Positions 1-8,381 are shown, counted from the stretch's first letter. The stretch is DNA of 64,000 nt from Microbaculum sp051390635 (GCF_051390635.1 NZ_JBPODT010000003.1:62001-126000); one strand, 5' to 3'. The notes: generated by a model from the sequence alone, not told the origin. Numbers and translations are program-made.

Positions 1-2314
1 GCGTCACCTCGATGGCGACCGACTTGCGGCCCTCGCCGAGGCTCGCCCCGGTGAAGACGTCGAACACCGAGACCCCGGTGATCAGCGCCTTGTCGGCGCC
101 GCGTGCGGCCCGGACGATGGCGCCGGCCTTGACGTCGCTGTCGACCACGAAGGCGAAGTCGCGCCGCACCGGCATCAGGTCGGAGGCGTCGAGCGCCGGG
201 CGTGCCTTGGTCGGCTTCGCCTTGGGCACCGGAATCGCGTCGAGCAGGATCTCGAAGGCGACCATCGGCCCGTCCGCGTCGAGCGCCGACAGCGTGCGCG
301 GATGCAGCTCGCCGAAGCGGGCGAGCACGGTCTTCGGCCCGAGCGTGATCAGCCCGGAGCGGCCCGGGTGATACCAGTCGCCGCCGCCGGGCTGCACCTG
401 CGCAGAGGCGACCGGCGCCCCCAGCGCGGCGAGCGCGGCCATCGCGTCGGCCTTGGCGTCGAACACGTCGACGGGCTCGGCCGCGCCGGACCAGTGCCGG
501 CCCGCGCCGCCGGCCTTGGCGGTGCCGCGCCGGACGCCGGCGACGATCTCCTGCTGATGCTCCGGCCGATCGCCGTGATAGGTCGCGCCGATCTCGAACA
601 GGGCCAGGTCGGAGAAGCCGCGGTCGGCGTTCTTCTGCGCCGCCGTGATCAGGCCGGGCAGCAGGCTCGGCCGCATGTCGCTCATTTCCGAGGAGATCGG
701 ATTGGACAGCGCGATCTCCGGCTGGCCGCCGCCGAAGGCCTCGGCGTGCGGTTTCGGGATGAACGACCAGGTCACGGCCTCGACCATGCCGCGCGCCGCC
801 AGCGTGCGCCGCGCCATGATGCAGCGGTTCTGGCGGATCGTCAGCACCGGCTTGGGGACGGCGCTGCCGCGCGACAGCGGCACGGTCTCCACGCGGTCGA
901 CGCCAACGATGCGGGTGATCTCCTCGACGAGATCGGCCGCCTCGTGGACGTCCGGCCGCCATGTCGGCACCGCGACGCGCAGGTCCTCGCCCTCGCCGGC
1001 GACCCAGAAGCCGAGCCGCGTCAGGATCGAGCGCATCTCCACGGCCGACAGCGCCAGGCCCGTCAGCCGCTTCACCTCCTTCGGGTCGAAGGCGATGATG
1101 TTGACCGGCTCGGGAACCTCGCCGGCCAGCACCATTTCGCTGGCCGTGCCGCCGCACAGGTCGAGCACCATCCGCGTCGCCATGTCGAGGCCGGGCACGC
1201 AGAACGCCGGATCGACGCCGCGCTCGAAGCGGTAGCGTGCGTCCGACTGGATGCCGAGCGTGCGGCCGGTCCGGGCCGTGGTGGAGGTGTCCCACAGGGC
1301 CGACTCGATCAGCACGTCGGTCGTGGTCTCGTCGCAGCCCGACGCCTCGCCGCCCATGATGCCGCCGATGGATTCGACGCCGGTGTCGTCGGCGATGACC
1401 ACCTGGCCGGGCGCGAACGTGTAGGTCTTGCCGTCGAGCGCCAGCAACTCCTCGCCGGCCCTGGCGTGCCGAACCGTGAGGTTGCCCGTCACCTTGTTGG
1501 CGTCGAACACGTGCAGCGGCCGGTTGCGGTCGAAGGTGATGTAGTTGGTGATATCGACCAGCGCGTTGATCGGCCTGAGCCCGATCGCCTCCAGCCGCTG
1601 CCGCAGCCATGCCGGGGACGGACCGTTCCTGACCCCGCGCACCAGCCGCAGCGCGAAGGCCGGGCACAGATGCGCCTCGTCGTCCGCAAAGTCGAGGGTC
1701 ACCGAGACCGGGCAGGGGCCTTCGCCGGCGATCCGCTCGACCTCCGGGGTGACGACCTTGCCGAGGTCGGCGGCGGCCAGATCGCGGGCGATGCCGGCGA
1801 TACCCAGCGCATCCGGCCGGTTCGGCGTCACCGCCACCTCGATGACCGGATCGTCAAGGCCCAGCACGTCGGCCAGCGGCGTGCCGATCGGCGTGTCCTC
1901 GGCGACCTCGATGATGCCGGCATGCTCGTCGGAAAGGCCCATTTCGCGCTCGGAGACGAGCATGCCGTTCGATTCGACGCCGCGGATCTTGGTCGGCTTC
2001 AGGTCGAGCCCGGTTCCCGGGATGTGCGTGCCGGAGGGGGCGAACACGCCCCGCATGCCGGTGCGCGCGTTCGGCGCGCCGCACACGACCTGCACCGTGC
2101 CGTCGCCGGTATCGACCTTGCAGACCCTCAGCTTATCGGCGTTGGGGTGCTGCTCGGCGGAAATCACGTGGGCGACCTTGAACGCCGCCAGTTCCTCGGC
2201 CGGATTGTGCACGCCCTCGACCTCGAGCCCGATCAGGCTGAGCTTGTCGACGATGGTCTCGAGCGACTCGTCGGTCTCCAGGTGATCCTTGAGCCAGGAC
2301 AGGGTGAATTTCAT
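1..2314 (-). CDS. pheT: Phenylalanyl-tRNA synthetase beta subunit, C-terminus cut by window edge
   Basis: Charges tRNA-Phe with phenylalanine in the cytoplasm as an alpha2-beta2 complex with PheS. About 771 codons are visible from the ATG at 2314 to the left edge. The family is about 800 residues long, so only the end of the anticodon-binding domain is missing. The N-terminus reads MKFTLSWLKDHLETDES, typical of bacterial PheT, followed by the tRNA-binding (EMAP-like) domain with its AEQHPNADKLRVCKVD stretch. The ATG overlaps the pheS stop codon by four bases (ATGA), so the two subunits are translationally coupled. It is the last visible gene of the rpmI-rplT-pheS-pheT series. Confidence 0.96.
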   Translation of the reverse strand, partial: MKFTLSWLKDHLETDESLETIVDKLSLIGLEVEGVHNPAEELAAFKVAHVISAEQHPNADKLRVCKVDTGDGTVQVVCGAPNARTGMRGVFAPSGTHIPGTGLDLKPTKIRGVESNGMLVSEREMGLSDEHAGIIEVAEDTPIGTPLADVLGLDDPVIEVAVTPNRPDALGIAGIARDLAAADLGKVVTPEVERIAGEGPCPVSVTLDFADDEAHLCPAFALRLVRGVRNGPSPAWLRQRLEAIGLRPINALVDITNYITFDRNRPLHVFDANKVTGNLTVRHARAGEELLALDGKTYTFAPGQVVIADDTGVESIGGIMGGEASGCDETTTDVLIESALWDTSTTARTGRTLGIQSDARYRFERGVDPAFCVPGLDMATRMVLDLCGGTASEMVLAGEVPEPVNIIAFDPKEVKRLTGLALSAVEMRSILTRLGFWVAGEGEDLRVAVPTWRPDVHEAADLVEEITRIVGVDRVETVPLSRGSAVPKPVLTIRQNRCIMARRTLAARGMVEAVTWSFIPKPHAEAFGGGQPEIALSNPISSEMSDMRPSLLPGLITAAQKNADRGFSDLALFEIGATYHGDRPEHQQEIVAGVRRGTAKAGGAGRHWSGAAEPVDVFDAKADAMAALAALGAPVASAQVQPGGGDWYHPGRSGLITLGPKTVLARFGELHPRTLSALDADGPMVAFEILLDAIPVPKAKPTKARPALDASDLMPVRRDFAFVVDSDVKAGAIVRAARGADKALITGVSVFDVFTGASLGEGRKSVAIEVT

Positions 2315-3393
2315 CGCGACAGCCCTCCCGCCAGGCTCGGCACGTCAAGCGGCGCGAAGCCGTAGTGATTCAGCCACCGCAGGTCGGCGGAGAAGAAGGC
2401 GCGCAGGTCCGGCATGCCGTATTTCAGCATGGCGATGCGGTCGATCCCCATGCCCCAGGCGAAGCCCTGGTAGCGCTTGGGATCGAGGTTGCAGGCCCTC
2501 AGCACGTTCGGGTGCACGACGCCGCAGCCGAGGATCTCTAGCCAGTCGTCGCCTTCGCCGATCCTAAGCTCGTTGCCGACGCGCGAGCAGTTGATGTCGA
2601 CCTCCATCGACGGCTCGGTGAACGGGAAGTGCGAGGCGCGGAAGCGCATCTTCACGTCGTCGACCTCGAAGAACGCCTTGCAGAACTCCTGCAGCACCCA
2701 TTTCAGGTGCCCCAGATGGGCTTCCTCGTCGATGACCAGGCCCTCGACCTGATGGAACATCGGCGTGTGGGTCTGGTCGTAGTCGCAGCGGAACACCCGG
2801 CCCGGCGCGATGATGCGGATCGGCGGCTCGGTGTTCAGCATCGTGCGGATCTGCACCGGGCTGGTATGGGTGCGCAGCAGCATCCGCGATCCGTTCTCGG
2901 CTTCCGGGAAATAGAACGTGTCCATTTCCTCGCGGGCCGGATGGTCGGCGGGCATGTTCAGCGCGGTGAAGTTGTGGAAGTCGTCCTCGATATGCGGGCC
3001 TTCCGCGATCGAGAAGCCCATGTCGGCGAAGATCGCGGTGAGCTCGTCCATCACCTGGCTGACCGGATGGATACGACCGGTTTCGAGCGCGCTCTCGCGC
3101 ACCGGCAGGGTCACGTCGACCTTCTCGGTCGCCAGCCGCTGCTCCAGCGCGGCCTCCTGCAGCGCGACGCGGCGCGTCTGGATCGCCGTGTTGACCCGGT
3201 CCTTGAGCCCGTTGATCGCCGGACCCATGGTGCGGCGCTCGTCCGGGCTCATCGAGCCGAGGGTTTTCAGCAGGTCGCTGATCGAGCCCTTCTTGCCGAG
3301 CGCGGCCACGCGCACGGTCTCCAGCGCCGCCTCGTCGGCTGCGCCTGTGATCTGGCTCTGAATGTCGGATTCCAGCCGATCGAGTTCGGCCAT
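2311..3393 (-). CDS. pheS: Phenylalanyl-tRNA synthetase alpha subunit
   Basis: Catalytic subunit of the phenylalanyl-tRNA synthetase. It has an N-terminal coiled-coil tRNA-binding arm (about residues 1-90) followed by the class II aminoacyl-tRNA synthetase core. Visible motifs include HPVSQVMDEL, FHQVEGLVID and the C-terminal glycine-rich motif 3, GFAWGMGIDRIAMLKYG. The length of 360 residues is normal. A GTG at 3396 directly precedes the ATG at 3393. The Shine-Dalgarno GGGAG lies 8 bases before the ATG and 5 before the GTG, so the ATG is preferred. It overlaps pheT by four bases and follows rplT after a 186-base gap that holds a terminator-like structure. Confidence 0.96.
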   Translation of the reverse strand: MAELDRLESDIQSQITGAADEAALETVRVAALGKKGSISDLLKTLGSMSPDERRTMGPAINGLKDRVNTAIQTRRVALQEAALEQRLATEKVDVTLPVRESALETGRIHPVSQVMDELTAIFADMGFSIAEGPHIEDDFHNFTALNMPADHPAREEMDTFYFPEAENGSRMLLRTHTSPVQIRTMLNTEPPIRIIAPGRVFRCDYDQTHTPMFHQVEGLVIDEEAHLGHLKWVLQEFCKAFFEVDDVKMRFRASHFPFTEPSMEVDINCSRVGNELRIGEGDDWLEILGCGVVHPNVLRACNLDPKRYQGFAWGMGIDRIAMLKYGMPDLRAFFSADLRWLNHYGFAPLDVPSLAGGLSR

Positions 3394-3428
3394 CACGTCA
3401 TCTCCCGTCTTTCGTCGGCATTGGCGAG

Positions 3429-3497
3429 AAAACGGGTCCGAGACGAACTTTCAAGAGCGACGTCTCTTGAGGAAGAGATTTTCGCTTCCCGGACCCG
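3429..3497 (-). terminator. Terminator or attenuator-like hairpin between rplT and pheS
   Basis: Read on the minus strand, an 8-bp stem CGGGTCCG (3490-3497) pairs with CGGACCCG (3433-3440) and is followed by TTTT (3429-3432). Nested inside is a second perfect 7-bp stem, TCAAGAG with CTCTTGA (3451-3457 and 3464-3470). The structure sits after rplT and about 35 bases before pheS. It could be a partial terminator or an attenuator controlling pheST. I did not find a convincing Phe-rich leader peptide. Confidence 0.5.
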
Positions 3498-3579
3498 GCG
3501 CCGCCCGCACTGTCGTCCCATCGCTGGGGATATGCGGGCGGCCGGCCCCGGAAAGGTCCGAGGTGGGTCGTCGGCGGCC

Positions 3580-3936
3580 TCAGCCGAGCGCGGCGCGTGC
3601 CTGCTCGACCAGTGCCTTGAAGGCGGCCGGCTCGTGCACGGCGAGATCGGCGAGCACCTTCCGGTCGACTTCGACCCCGGCCTTTCCGAGGCCATCGATA
3701 AATCGACCGTAGGTCAGACCGTTCTCGCGCGCCGCCGCGTTGATCCGCTGGATCCACAGCGCCCGGAAGGTCCGCTTTTTCGCCTTGCGGTCGCGATAGG
3801 CGTACTGGCCGGCCTTTTCGACCGCCTGCATCGCGACGCGGATGGTGTTCTTGCGACGGCCGTAATAGCCCTTCGCCTTCTTGATGACCTTGCGATGGCG
3901 GGCGTGAGCCGTAACGCCGCGTTTCACACGTGACAT
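3580..3936 (-). CDS. rplT: 50S ribosomal protein L20
   Basis: Large-subunit protein that binds 23S rRNA early in assembly; in other bacteria it also represses its own operon. The 118-residue sequence begins MSRVKRGVTAHARHRKVIKKA and contains YYGRRKNTIRVA and NGLTYGRFIDGL, all characteristic of L20. Its stop is followed by the pheST leader. It starts only 3 bases after the rpmI stop, so the two are cotranscribed. Confidence 0.98.
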   Translation of the reverse strand: MSRVKRGVTAHARHRKVIKKAKGYYGRRKNTIRVAMQAVEKAGQYAYRDRKAKKRTFRALWIQRINAAARENGLTYGRFIDGLGKAGVEVDRKVLADLAVHEPAAFKALVEQARAALG

Positions 3937-3939
3937 GGA

Positions 3940-4182
3940 TCAGCCCTCCGTCTTGGTCGAAGCGGGCTTGGCGCGCCGCTTCTTGCGCGCGTACGGCATG
4001 TACTGGCGCACGATGCCCGCATCGGACTCGGCCAGCACCATGGTGCCGCGTGCATTGCGAATGAATTTGGTCGTCCGCTTGATCATGCCGTGCTGCTTGC
4101 CAGCGGCCCCGACCTTGATCTTGCCAGACGCGGTCACCTTGAAACGCTTCTTGGCGCCGCTCTTGGTTTTCATCTTGGGCAT
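3940..4182 (-). CDS. rpmI: 50S ribosomal protein L35 with a basic C-terminal extension
   Basis: Small large-subunit ribosomal protein. The product starts MPKMKTKSGAKKRFKVTASG, a textbook L35 N-terminus, so I take the ATG at 4182 and not the ATG six codons upstream. A Shine-Dalgarno GGAGAC lies just before this start. The protein has 80 residues against about 65 for typical L35. The family normally ends near LPYA; here YMPYA is followed by about 15 extra residues rich in Lys, Arg and Thr. It heads the rpmI-rplT pair. Confidence 0.96.
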   Translation of the reverse strand: MPKMKTKSGAKKRFKVTASGKIKVGAAGKQHGMIKRTTKFIRNARGTMVLAESDAGIVRQYMPYARKKRRAKPASTKTEG

Positions 4183-4326
4183 TTCGCTCGTCTCCTTCAC
4201 AACTAGAAAGAACGCGAAAAACCCGCCGTGCGCTAGTTCGCCCGGTGGATTTCGACCGCGTCCGGTTGAGCTTTCGGGATCGCCACGGCATGCCCATTTA
4301 GCCGGGCGATCCGGATTGCGGGGCGG

Positions 4327-4355
4327 GTTATACCGCCGTCCCGGCGGAAACGCAA
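4327..4355 (-). promoter_or_regulatory. Sigma-70 type promoter for rpmI-rplT-pheST
   Basis: On the minus strand TTGCGT (4350-4355) and TATAAC (4327-4332) are separated by exactly 17 bases. Transcription would begin near 4320 and leave a leader of about 138 bases before rpmI, long enough for L20-type autoregulation. Predicted by eye from consensus similarity only. Confidence 0.55.
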
Positions 4356-4466
4356 TGCGGACCCGTGCGCGCGCTACGTAGACGTCCGGTATCGGCGGCG
4401 GGCCATCGCGTCCTATATGGTGGTTGCGTCCTATTAGGTGACTGGGTGAAGTCGGGATCAGGTCCG

Positions 4467-4886
4467 ATGCGCGAAAAATTGGGACTGGCGGTCGGGAACG
4501 CGAACCGGATGGCTTGGCGCATCGCCGGGGCGACGGCGCTGTTGCTCGGGATCATCGGCATCGCCTTGCCCCTGCTGCCGACCACGCCGTTCCTGCTGCT
4601 GGCCGCCTTCTGCTTCTCCAGGGGCTCGCAGACCTGGCATGACTGGCTCGTCGCCCATCCCCGCCTCGGCGTGCCGATCCGCGAATGGCGCGAGCACGGC
4701 GCGATATCCCGCAAGGCCAAGATGCTGGCCGGCCTCGCCATGCTGGGCGCGATCGCCGGCGCGGCCGTCTTCGGCGCCCCGCGCAACGTGTTGCTGGCCC
4801 AGGCCGGCGTGATGGTGTTCGTGGCGCTGTTCGTCTTCACCCGGCCGGTGCCGCCAGAGGGCGGCTTCGGGGACGACGCGGACTAG
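4467..4886 (+). CDS. DUF454 (YbaN-like) inner membrane protein
   Basis: Small membrane protein of the DUF454/YbaN family, whose function is not established. From the ATG at 4467 it has 139 residues. It contains the diagnostic LPLLPTTPFLLLAAFCFSRGS stretch in its first membrane region, then WLVAHPRLGVPIREWREHGAI, and two further hydrophobic segments near the C-terminus. An in-frame ATG lies upstream at 4365, but that region overlaps the predicted rpmI promoter and does not look like the family. The gene is on the opposite strand to its neighbours and splits infC from rpmI. Confidence 0.85.
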   Translation: MREKLGLAVGNANRMAWRIAGATALLLGIIGIALPLLPTTPFLLLAAFCFSRGSQTWHDWLVAHPRLGVPIREWREHGAISRKAKMLAGLAMLGAIAGAAVFGAPRNVLLAQAGVMVFVALFVFTRPVPPEGGFGDDAD

Positions 4887-4897
4887 GCAAGCTGGAA

Positions 4898-5545
4898 TCA
4901 GGGAAGCTGGAACAGGACCGGCAGATAACCGGTTTCGTGCAGGAACTCGATGCTTTCGACCAGTGGGATCGCCAGGAAGAAGAACAGGCCGTCGCCGAAC
5001 GAGGTCAGGACGAGGCGCGGGTTGGTCTCCACCGTGTCGACGTCCTTCCACGCGGAGAAGCGCGGCCAGAACCGGGGAACGCGGGCGCGATAGGCGTCAT
5101 AGGTGGCGCCGAACCGGTCCGCCAGGAACTGCTCCTCCTTGCCGACCACGACGGCGAACACCGCGTAGCAGGCGAGCGCGGCAAGCAGCGTGGTGACGAC
5201 GCTGCCGGCCGCCGCGCCGACGCCGGCGGCGCCGATGAAGGAGAACACGTAGAGCGGATTGCGCGAGACCGAGTAGGGGCCTTCCTGGACCAGCTCGGCC
5301 TTCTTGCGCCCGCCGATATAGATCGTGCACCAGGCTCGCCCGAGCACGCACAGGAGCAGGAGGCCGATCCCGAAATATTCGATCGCTTCGTGGGCGAAAC
5401 TGCCCGACGGCCAGGTCGACTCGGTGACCAGGAGGCCACCGATCGCGGCGACCAGAAGGACAAGCAGCGTCCATTTGCGCCGCCGCTGCACGTCCTGCAG
5501 CCAGGCGCTGGGCGTTACCGCTGCTGTTGTCTGGTCATTTGTCAT
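4898..5545 (-). CDS. Isoprenylcysteine carboxyl methyltransferase (ICMT)-like membrane protein
   Basis: Integral membrane protein of 215 residues with about five hydrophobic segments. It carries the ICMT/PEMT-family signature EGPYSVSRNPLYV at about residues 88-100, the region that binds S-adenosylmethionine in this superfamily. A second conserved stretch, EEQFLADRFGATYDAYRARVPRFWP, follows. The substrate is unknown; bacterial members need not act on isoprenylated cysteine. It starts 55 bases after the infC stop on the same strand, so it is probably cotranscribed with infC, though no functional link is obvious. Confidence 0.85.
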   Translation of the reverse strand: MTNDQTTAAVTPSAWLQDVQRRRKWTLLVLLVAAIGGLLVTESTWPSGSFAHEAIEYFGIGLLLLCVLGRAWCTIYIGGRKKAELVQEGPYSVSRNPLYVFSFIGAAGVGAAAGSVVTTLLAALACYAVFAVVVGKEEQFLADRFGATYDAYRARVPRFWPRFSAWKDVDTVETNPRLVLTSFGDGLFFFLAIPLVESIEFLHETGYLPVLFQLP

Positions 5546-5600
5546 GCGGCGAGGAAAGCCGAAGAAACGTGGCGGAAAGGGGGCGGGCGCCTGCGACGGT

Positions 5601-6140
5601 TCAACGCGGCGCCAGCACCATGATCATCTGCCGGCCTTCGAGCCGCGGCTCGTATTCGACCTTGGCGATCTCTTCCAGTTCATCGCGCACGCGCAGGAGC
5701 AGCTTCATGCCGAGATCCTGATGCGCCATCTCGCGGCCACGGAAGCGCAACGTCACCTTGACCTTGTCGCCTTCCTCGAAGAAGCGCCGCGCCGCCTTGA
5801 TCTTCACCTCGTAGTCGTGGGTGTCGATGTTCGGACGCATCTTGATCTCCTTGATCTCGATGGTCTTCTGCTTCTTGCGCGCTTCTGCGGCCTTCTTCTG
5901 GGCCTGGTACTTGTATTTTCCGTAGTCCAGGATCTTGCAGACCGGCGGCCGGTTGTTCGGCGAGATCTCGACGAGGTCGAGGCCCGCTTCCTCGGCGAGC
6001 GCCAATGCTTCATCGATTGAGACGACGCCCTTGTTGTCGCCGTCGTCGGTAATGAGCTGGACTTGTTGGGAATCGATCTCCCGATTGACGCGCGGTCCTT
6101 CCTTCTGGACCGGCTGCGCTTTCATTGGACGGCGTGCGAT
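5601..6140 (-). CDS. infC: Translation initiation factor IF-3, probable AUC start
   Basis: Binds the 30S subunit, prevents 50S joining and proofreads initiator tRNA and start codon. The sequence is typical: GPRVNREIDSQQVQLITDDG, LVEISPNNRPPVCKILDYGKYKYQ in the N-domain, then the C-domain to about residue 179. The first ATG in frame is at 6125, but it lies 23 bases from the only good Shine-Dalgarno (AAGGAG, 6149-6154). The in-frame ATC at 6138-6140 lies 8 bases from it and adds the residues I/M-A-R-R-P, matching N-termini common in this order. IF-3 is known to repress its own mRNA through rare start codons (AUU in E. coli), so an AUC start is plausible. Confidence 0.95.
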   Translation of the reverse strand: MARRPMKAQPVQKEGPRVNREIDSQQVQLITDDGDNKGVVSIDEALALAEEAGLDLVEISPNNRPPVCKILDYGKYKYQAQKKAAEARKKQKTIEIKEIKMRPNIDTHDYEVKIKAARRFFEEGDKVKVTLRFRGREMAHQDLGMKLLLRVRDELEEIAKVEYEPRLEGRQMIMVLAPR

Positions 6141-6148
6141 TGTGCAGT

Positions 6149-6154
6149 CTCCTT
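6149..6154 (-). promoter_or_regulatory. Ribosome binding site that decides the infC start
   Basis: AAGGAG on the minus strand, 8 bases upstream of the ATC at 6140 and 23 bases upstream of the ATG at 6125. The spacing fits only the ATC start. Confidence 0.75.
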
Positions 6155-6243
6155 ATGCTGTGGTCGGTGCCCGACGCCGCTGCCGGGAATGTACTTGTGG
6201 CAGCACTAACGCCTTCGTCAGGCACTCCCTGCGAAGTTCGGCG

Positions 6244-6272
6244 CTTATAGGATTGGAAAGAAGCGCCGGCAA
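6244..6272 (-). promoter_or_regulatory. Sigma-70 type promoter for infC
   Basis: On the minus strand TTGCCG (6267-6272) and TATAAG (6244-6249) are separated by 17 bases, giving a leader of roughly 98 bases before the AUC start. Consensus match by eye. Confidence 0.5.
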
Positions 6273-6330
6273 GTCAATCTTCAGTGTAAACGAAAACGAC
6301 TTGGAATCGCCGAATTTCGGGGAAAATCGC

Positions 6331-7563
6331 TCAACGGCCCAGCAGTCGGGCATAGGTCTGAAGCGTTGCCGAGGTCATGGCGTCCAGGCTGAAGGCGCCG
6401 CGGACATGGGCCCGCGCCCGCTCCGAGATCGCCGCGCGCTGCGCCGGCGACAGCGCAAGCGCCTCACGAATCGCCGCGGCCAGGGCCGCCGCGTCTCCCG
6501 CTGGCACCCGCCAGCCGGTGCGCCTCTCGGCGTCGACGTCCGGCGGCGCCAGCACCGTTTCCGGCACCGCGCCGAGGTTGCTGACGACCACGGGCGTGCC
6601 GACGGCCTGGGCCTCGGCGGCACTGCGCCCGAAGGCTTCCGGCTCGGTCGAGGGCAGCGCCACGACATCTGCGGCGCGGTCGGCGGCGGGCATGTCGGCG
6701 CAATGGCCGACGATGTGCACCCGGTCGCGAAGGCCGGCCCCGTCGATGCGCTTCTCAAGGTCGGCGACGTAGTCGGTGCGCCCCTGGGGATCGCCGGCGA
6801 GCACGAAATCGACGTCGTCGAGCCCTTCGCCGGCGAGCCGGGCGGCGGCATCGATCAGCACCGCCTGGCCTTTCCATTCCGTCAGCCGGGCGGCCAGCAG
6901 GACGATGCGCCGGCCCTCCCGCACGCCCCAGGCGTCGCGCAGCCCCGCGATGCGATCCGCCGCGATCGTCTCGGGATCGAACTTGGTCAGGTCCGTGCCG
7001 CGATAGATCACCGTGAGCTTGCCGCGCGCCTGCCGGTGCCGGCTCTCGATGAGGTCTGCGGTGAAGCGGGAATTGGCGATGACGGCGTCGCCGCGCGCCA
7101 TCACCGAATTGTACCAGTTCTTGAGCGACCCGCCTTTCTTGTAGGCGCCGTGATAGGTGGTCACGAACGGCACGCCCAGGCGCCGCGCCGCCAGAAGGCC
7201 GCTCCAGGCGGGCGCCCGGCTGCGGGCGTGGATCAGCGATACGTCTTCGCGGATCGACAGCCGTCTGAGCCGCTCCGCGTTCCACAGGATCTCGATCGGG
7301 TTCTTGGTCGCTGCGGGAAACGGCACCCAGATGCCGCCGGCCGCGTCGAGCTCGGTCACCAGGCGCCCGCCGGTTGTCGCGACAAGGGCGCGCGCGCCCG
7401 CCTGCACGAGCGCCGCGGCGACGTCGACGGCGGTGCGCTCGGCCCCGCCGGCGTCCAGCGACGGCACGATCTGCAGCACCGTGATGCCGGACAGGTCCGG
7501 CAGGCCCGTCGTGTGGGGATCTGTCCGGGTCTTTATCCGGGGTTTTTCTGGGCGCTCGTCCAT
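6331..7563 (-). CDS. Glycosyltransferase family 4 protein
   Basis: Transfers a sugar from an activated donor to an unknown acceptor, probably a cell-surface glycan or lipid. The 410-residue protein has the GT-B layout. The N-terminal acceptor domain has LQIVPSLDAGGAERTAVDVA at about residues 30-49. The C-terminal donor domain has LLAARLTEWKGQ and the family 4 E-x7-E motif in STEPEAFGRSAAEAQAVGTP. No other polysaccharide genes are adjacent, so the pathway cannot be inferred. An AGG lies 8 bases before the ATG. It is divergent from the hydrolase at 7602. Confidence 0.9.
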   Translation of the reverse strand: MDERPEKPRIKTRTDPHTTGLPDLSGITVLQIVPSLDAGGAERTAVDVAAALVQAGARALVATTGGRLVTELDAAGGIWVPFPAATKNPIEILWNAERLRRLSIREDVSLIHARSRAPAWSGLLAARRLGVPFVTTYHGAYKKGGSLKNWYNSVMARGDAVIANSRFTADLIESRHRQARGKLTVIYRGTDLTKFDPETIAADRIAGLRDAWGVREGRRIVLLAARLTEWKGQAVLIDAAARLAGEGLDDVDFVLAGDPQGRTDYVADLEKRIDGAGLRDRVHIVGHCADMPAADRAADVVALPSTEPEAFGRSAAEAQAVGTPVVVSNLGAVPETVLAPPDVDAERRTGWRVPAGDAAALAAAIREALALSPAQRAAISERARAHVRGAFSLDAMTSATLQTYARLLGR

Positions 7564-7601
7564 GCCATTACCTAGCTCACCGACCTGAAGGAGACCAGAG
7601 C

Positions 7602-8381
7602 GTGTCAGAGGCCGAACGCACCGACATCGAGATTGGCGAGGGCGAGGAAGCGCGCCGGATCGCCGTATTGCGCCGCGCCGGCACGTCGCCCGACATCGTC
7701 TGGCTCGGCGGCTACCGCTCCGACATGGCCGGCACCAAGGCCGAGGCGCTGGACCGGTGGGGCGCGGACAACGGCCAGGGTGTCGTCCGCTTCGACTATT
7801 CCGGCCACGGGGTTTCGGGCGGCGATTTCCTCGACGGGTCGATCAGCCGCTGGCTGGCCGAGTCCTCGACCGTCATCGAGACCTGCACGGACGCGCCGCC
7901 GGTTCTCGTCGGCTCGAGCATGGGCGGATACCTGGCGCTGCTGACCGCGCTCGGCCGCCATGCCGCCGGCAATCCGGTCGCCGGGCTCGTGCTGCTGGCC
8001 CCGGCGGTCGACATGACCGAGCGGCTGATGTGGGAGGAGTTCCCCGGCGCGGTCCGTGCCGAGATCATGGACAAGGGCGTCTGGGTCGAGCCCTCGCAAT
8101 ACGATCCGGCCGGCAACCCGATCACCCGCAAGCTCATCGAGGACGGCCGCAACTATCTGATCATGGACCGCGCCACGCTGCAGGTCGGCTGCCCGGTCCA
8201 CATCGTGCACGGCCGCGACGATCCCGACGTGCCGCTCGGCCTGTCGCTGGAGCTGGTGTCGCGGCTCGCCCATGACGACGTCATGCTGACCGTCGTCCAC
8301 GACGGCGACCACCGTCTGTCGCGCGAGCAGGATATCGCGCTGCTGGTGCGCGTCGTCGCCGACATGGTCGCCGGCGTCTGA
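7602..8381 (+). CDS. Alpha/beta hydrolase
   Basis: Serine hydrolase of unknown substrate, 259 residues. The nucleophile elbow is GSSMGG at about residues 104-109. The oxyanion region is WLGGYRSDM. The acid and histidine lie in HGRDDPDVP and HDGDHRLS near the C-terminus. It resembles the palmitoyl-thioesterase-like or carboxylesterase branch found across alphaproteobacteria. The start is GTG, supported by AAGGAG 8 bases upstream. No signal peptide, so cytoplasmic. Confidence 0.88.
   Translation: MSEAERTDIEIGEGEEARRIAVLRRAGTSPDIVWLGGYRSDMAGTKAEALDRWGADNGQGVVRFDYSGHGVSGGDFLDGSISRWLAESSTVIETCTDAPPVLVGSSMGGYLALLTALGRHAAGNPVAGLVLLAPAVDMTERLMWEEFPGAVRAEIMDKGVWVEPSQYDPAGNPITRKLIEDGRNYLIMDRATLQVGCPVHIVHGRDDPDVPLGLSLELVSRLAHDDVMLTVVHDGDHRLSREQDIALLVRVVADMVAGV

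Noticed and set aside
302..2365. 687-codon plus-strand open frame opposite pheT
   Set aside because: Antisense shadow of pheT; the product is Arg/His/Ala-rich with no family features, while the minus strand encodes clear PheT.
3398..4297. 299-codon minus-strand frame across rplT and rpmI
   Set aside because: Out-of-frame shadow; L20 and L35 in the other frames match their families over full length.
4365..4466. N-terminal extension of the DUF454 protein from the ATG at 4365
   Set aside because: The region carries the predicted rpmI promoter and has no family similarity.
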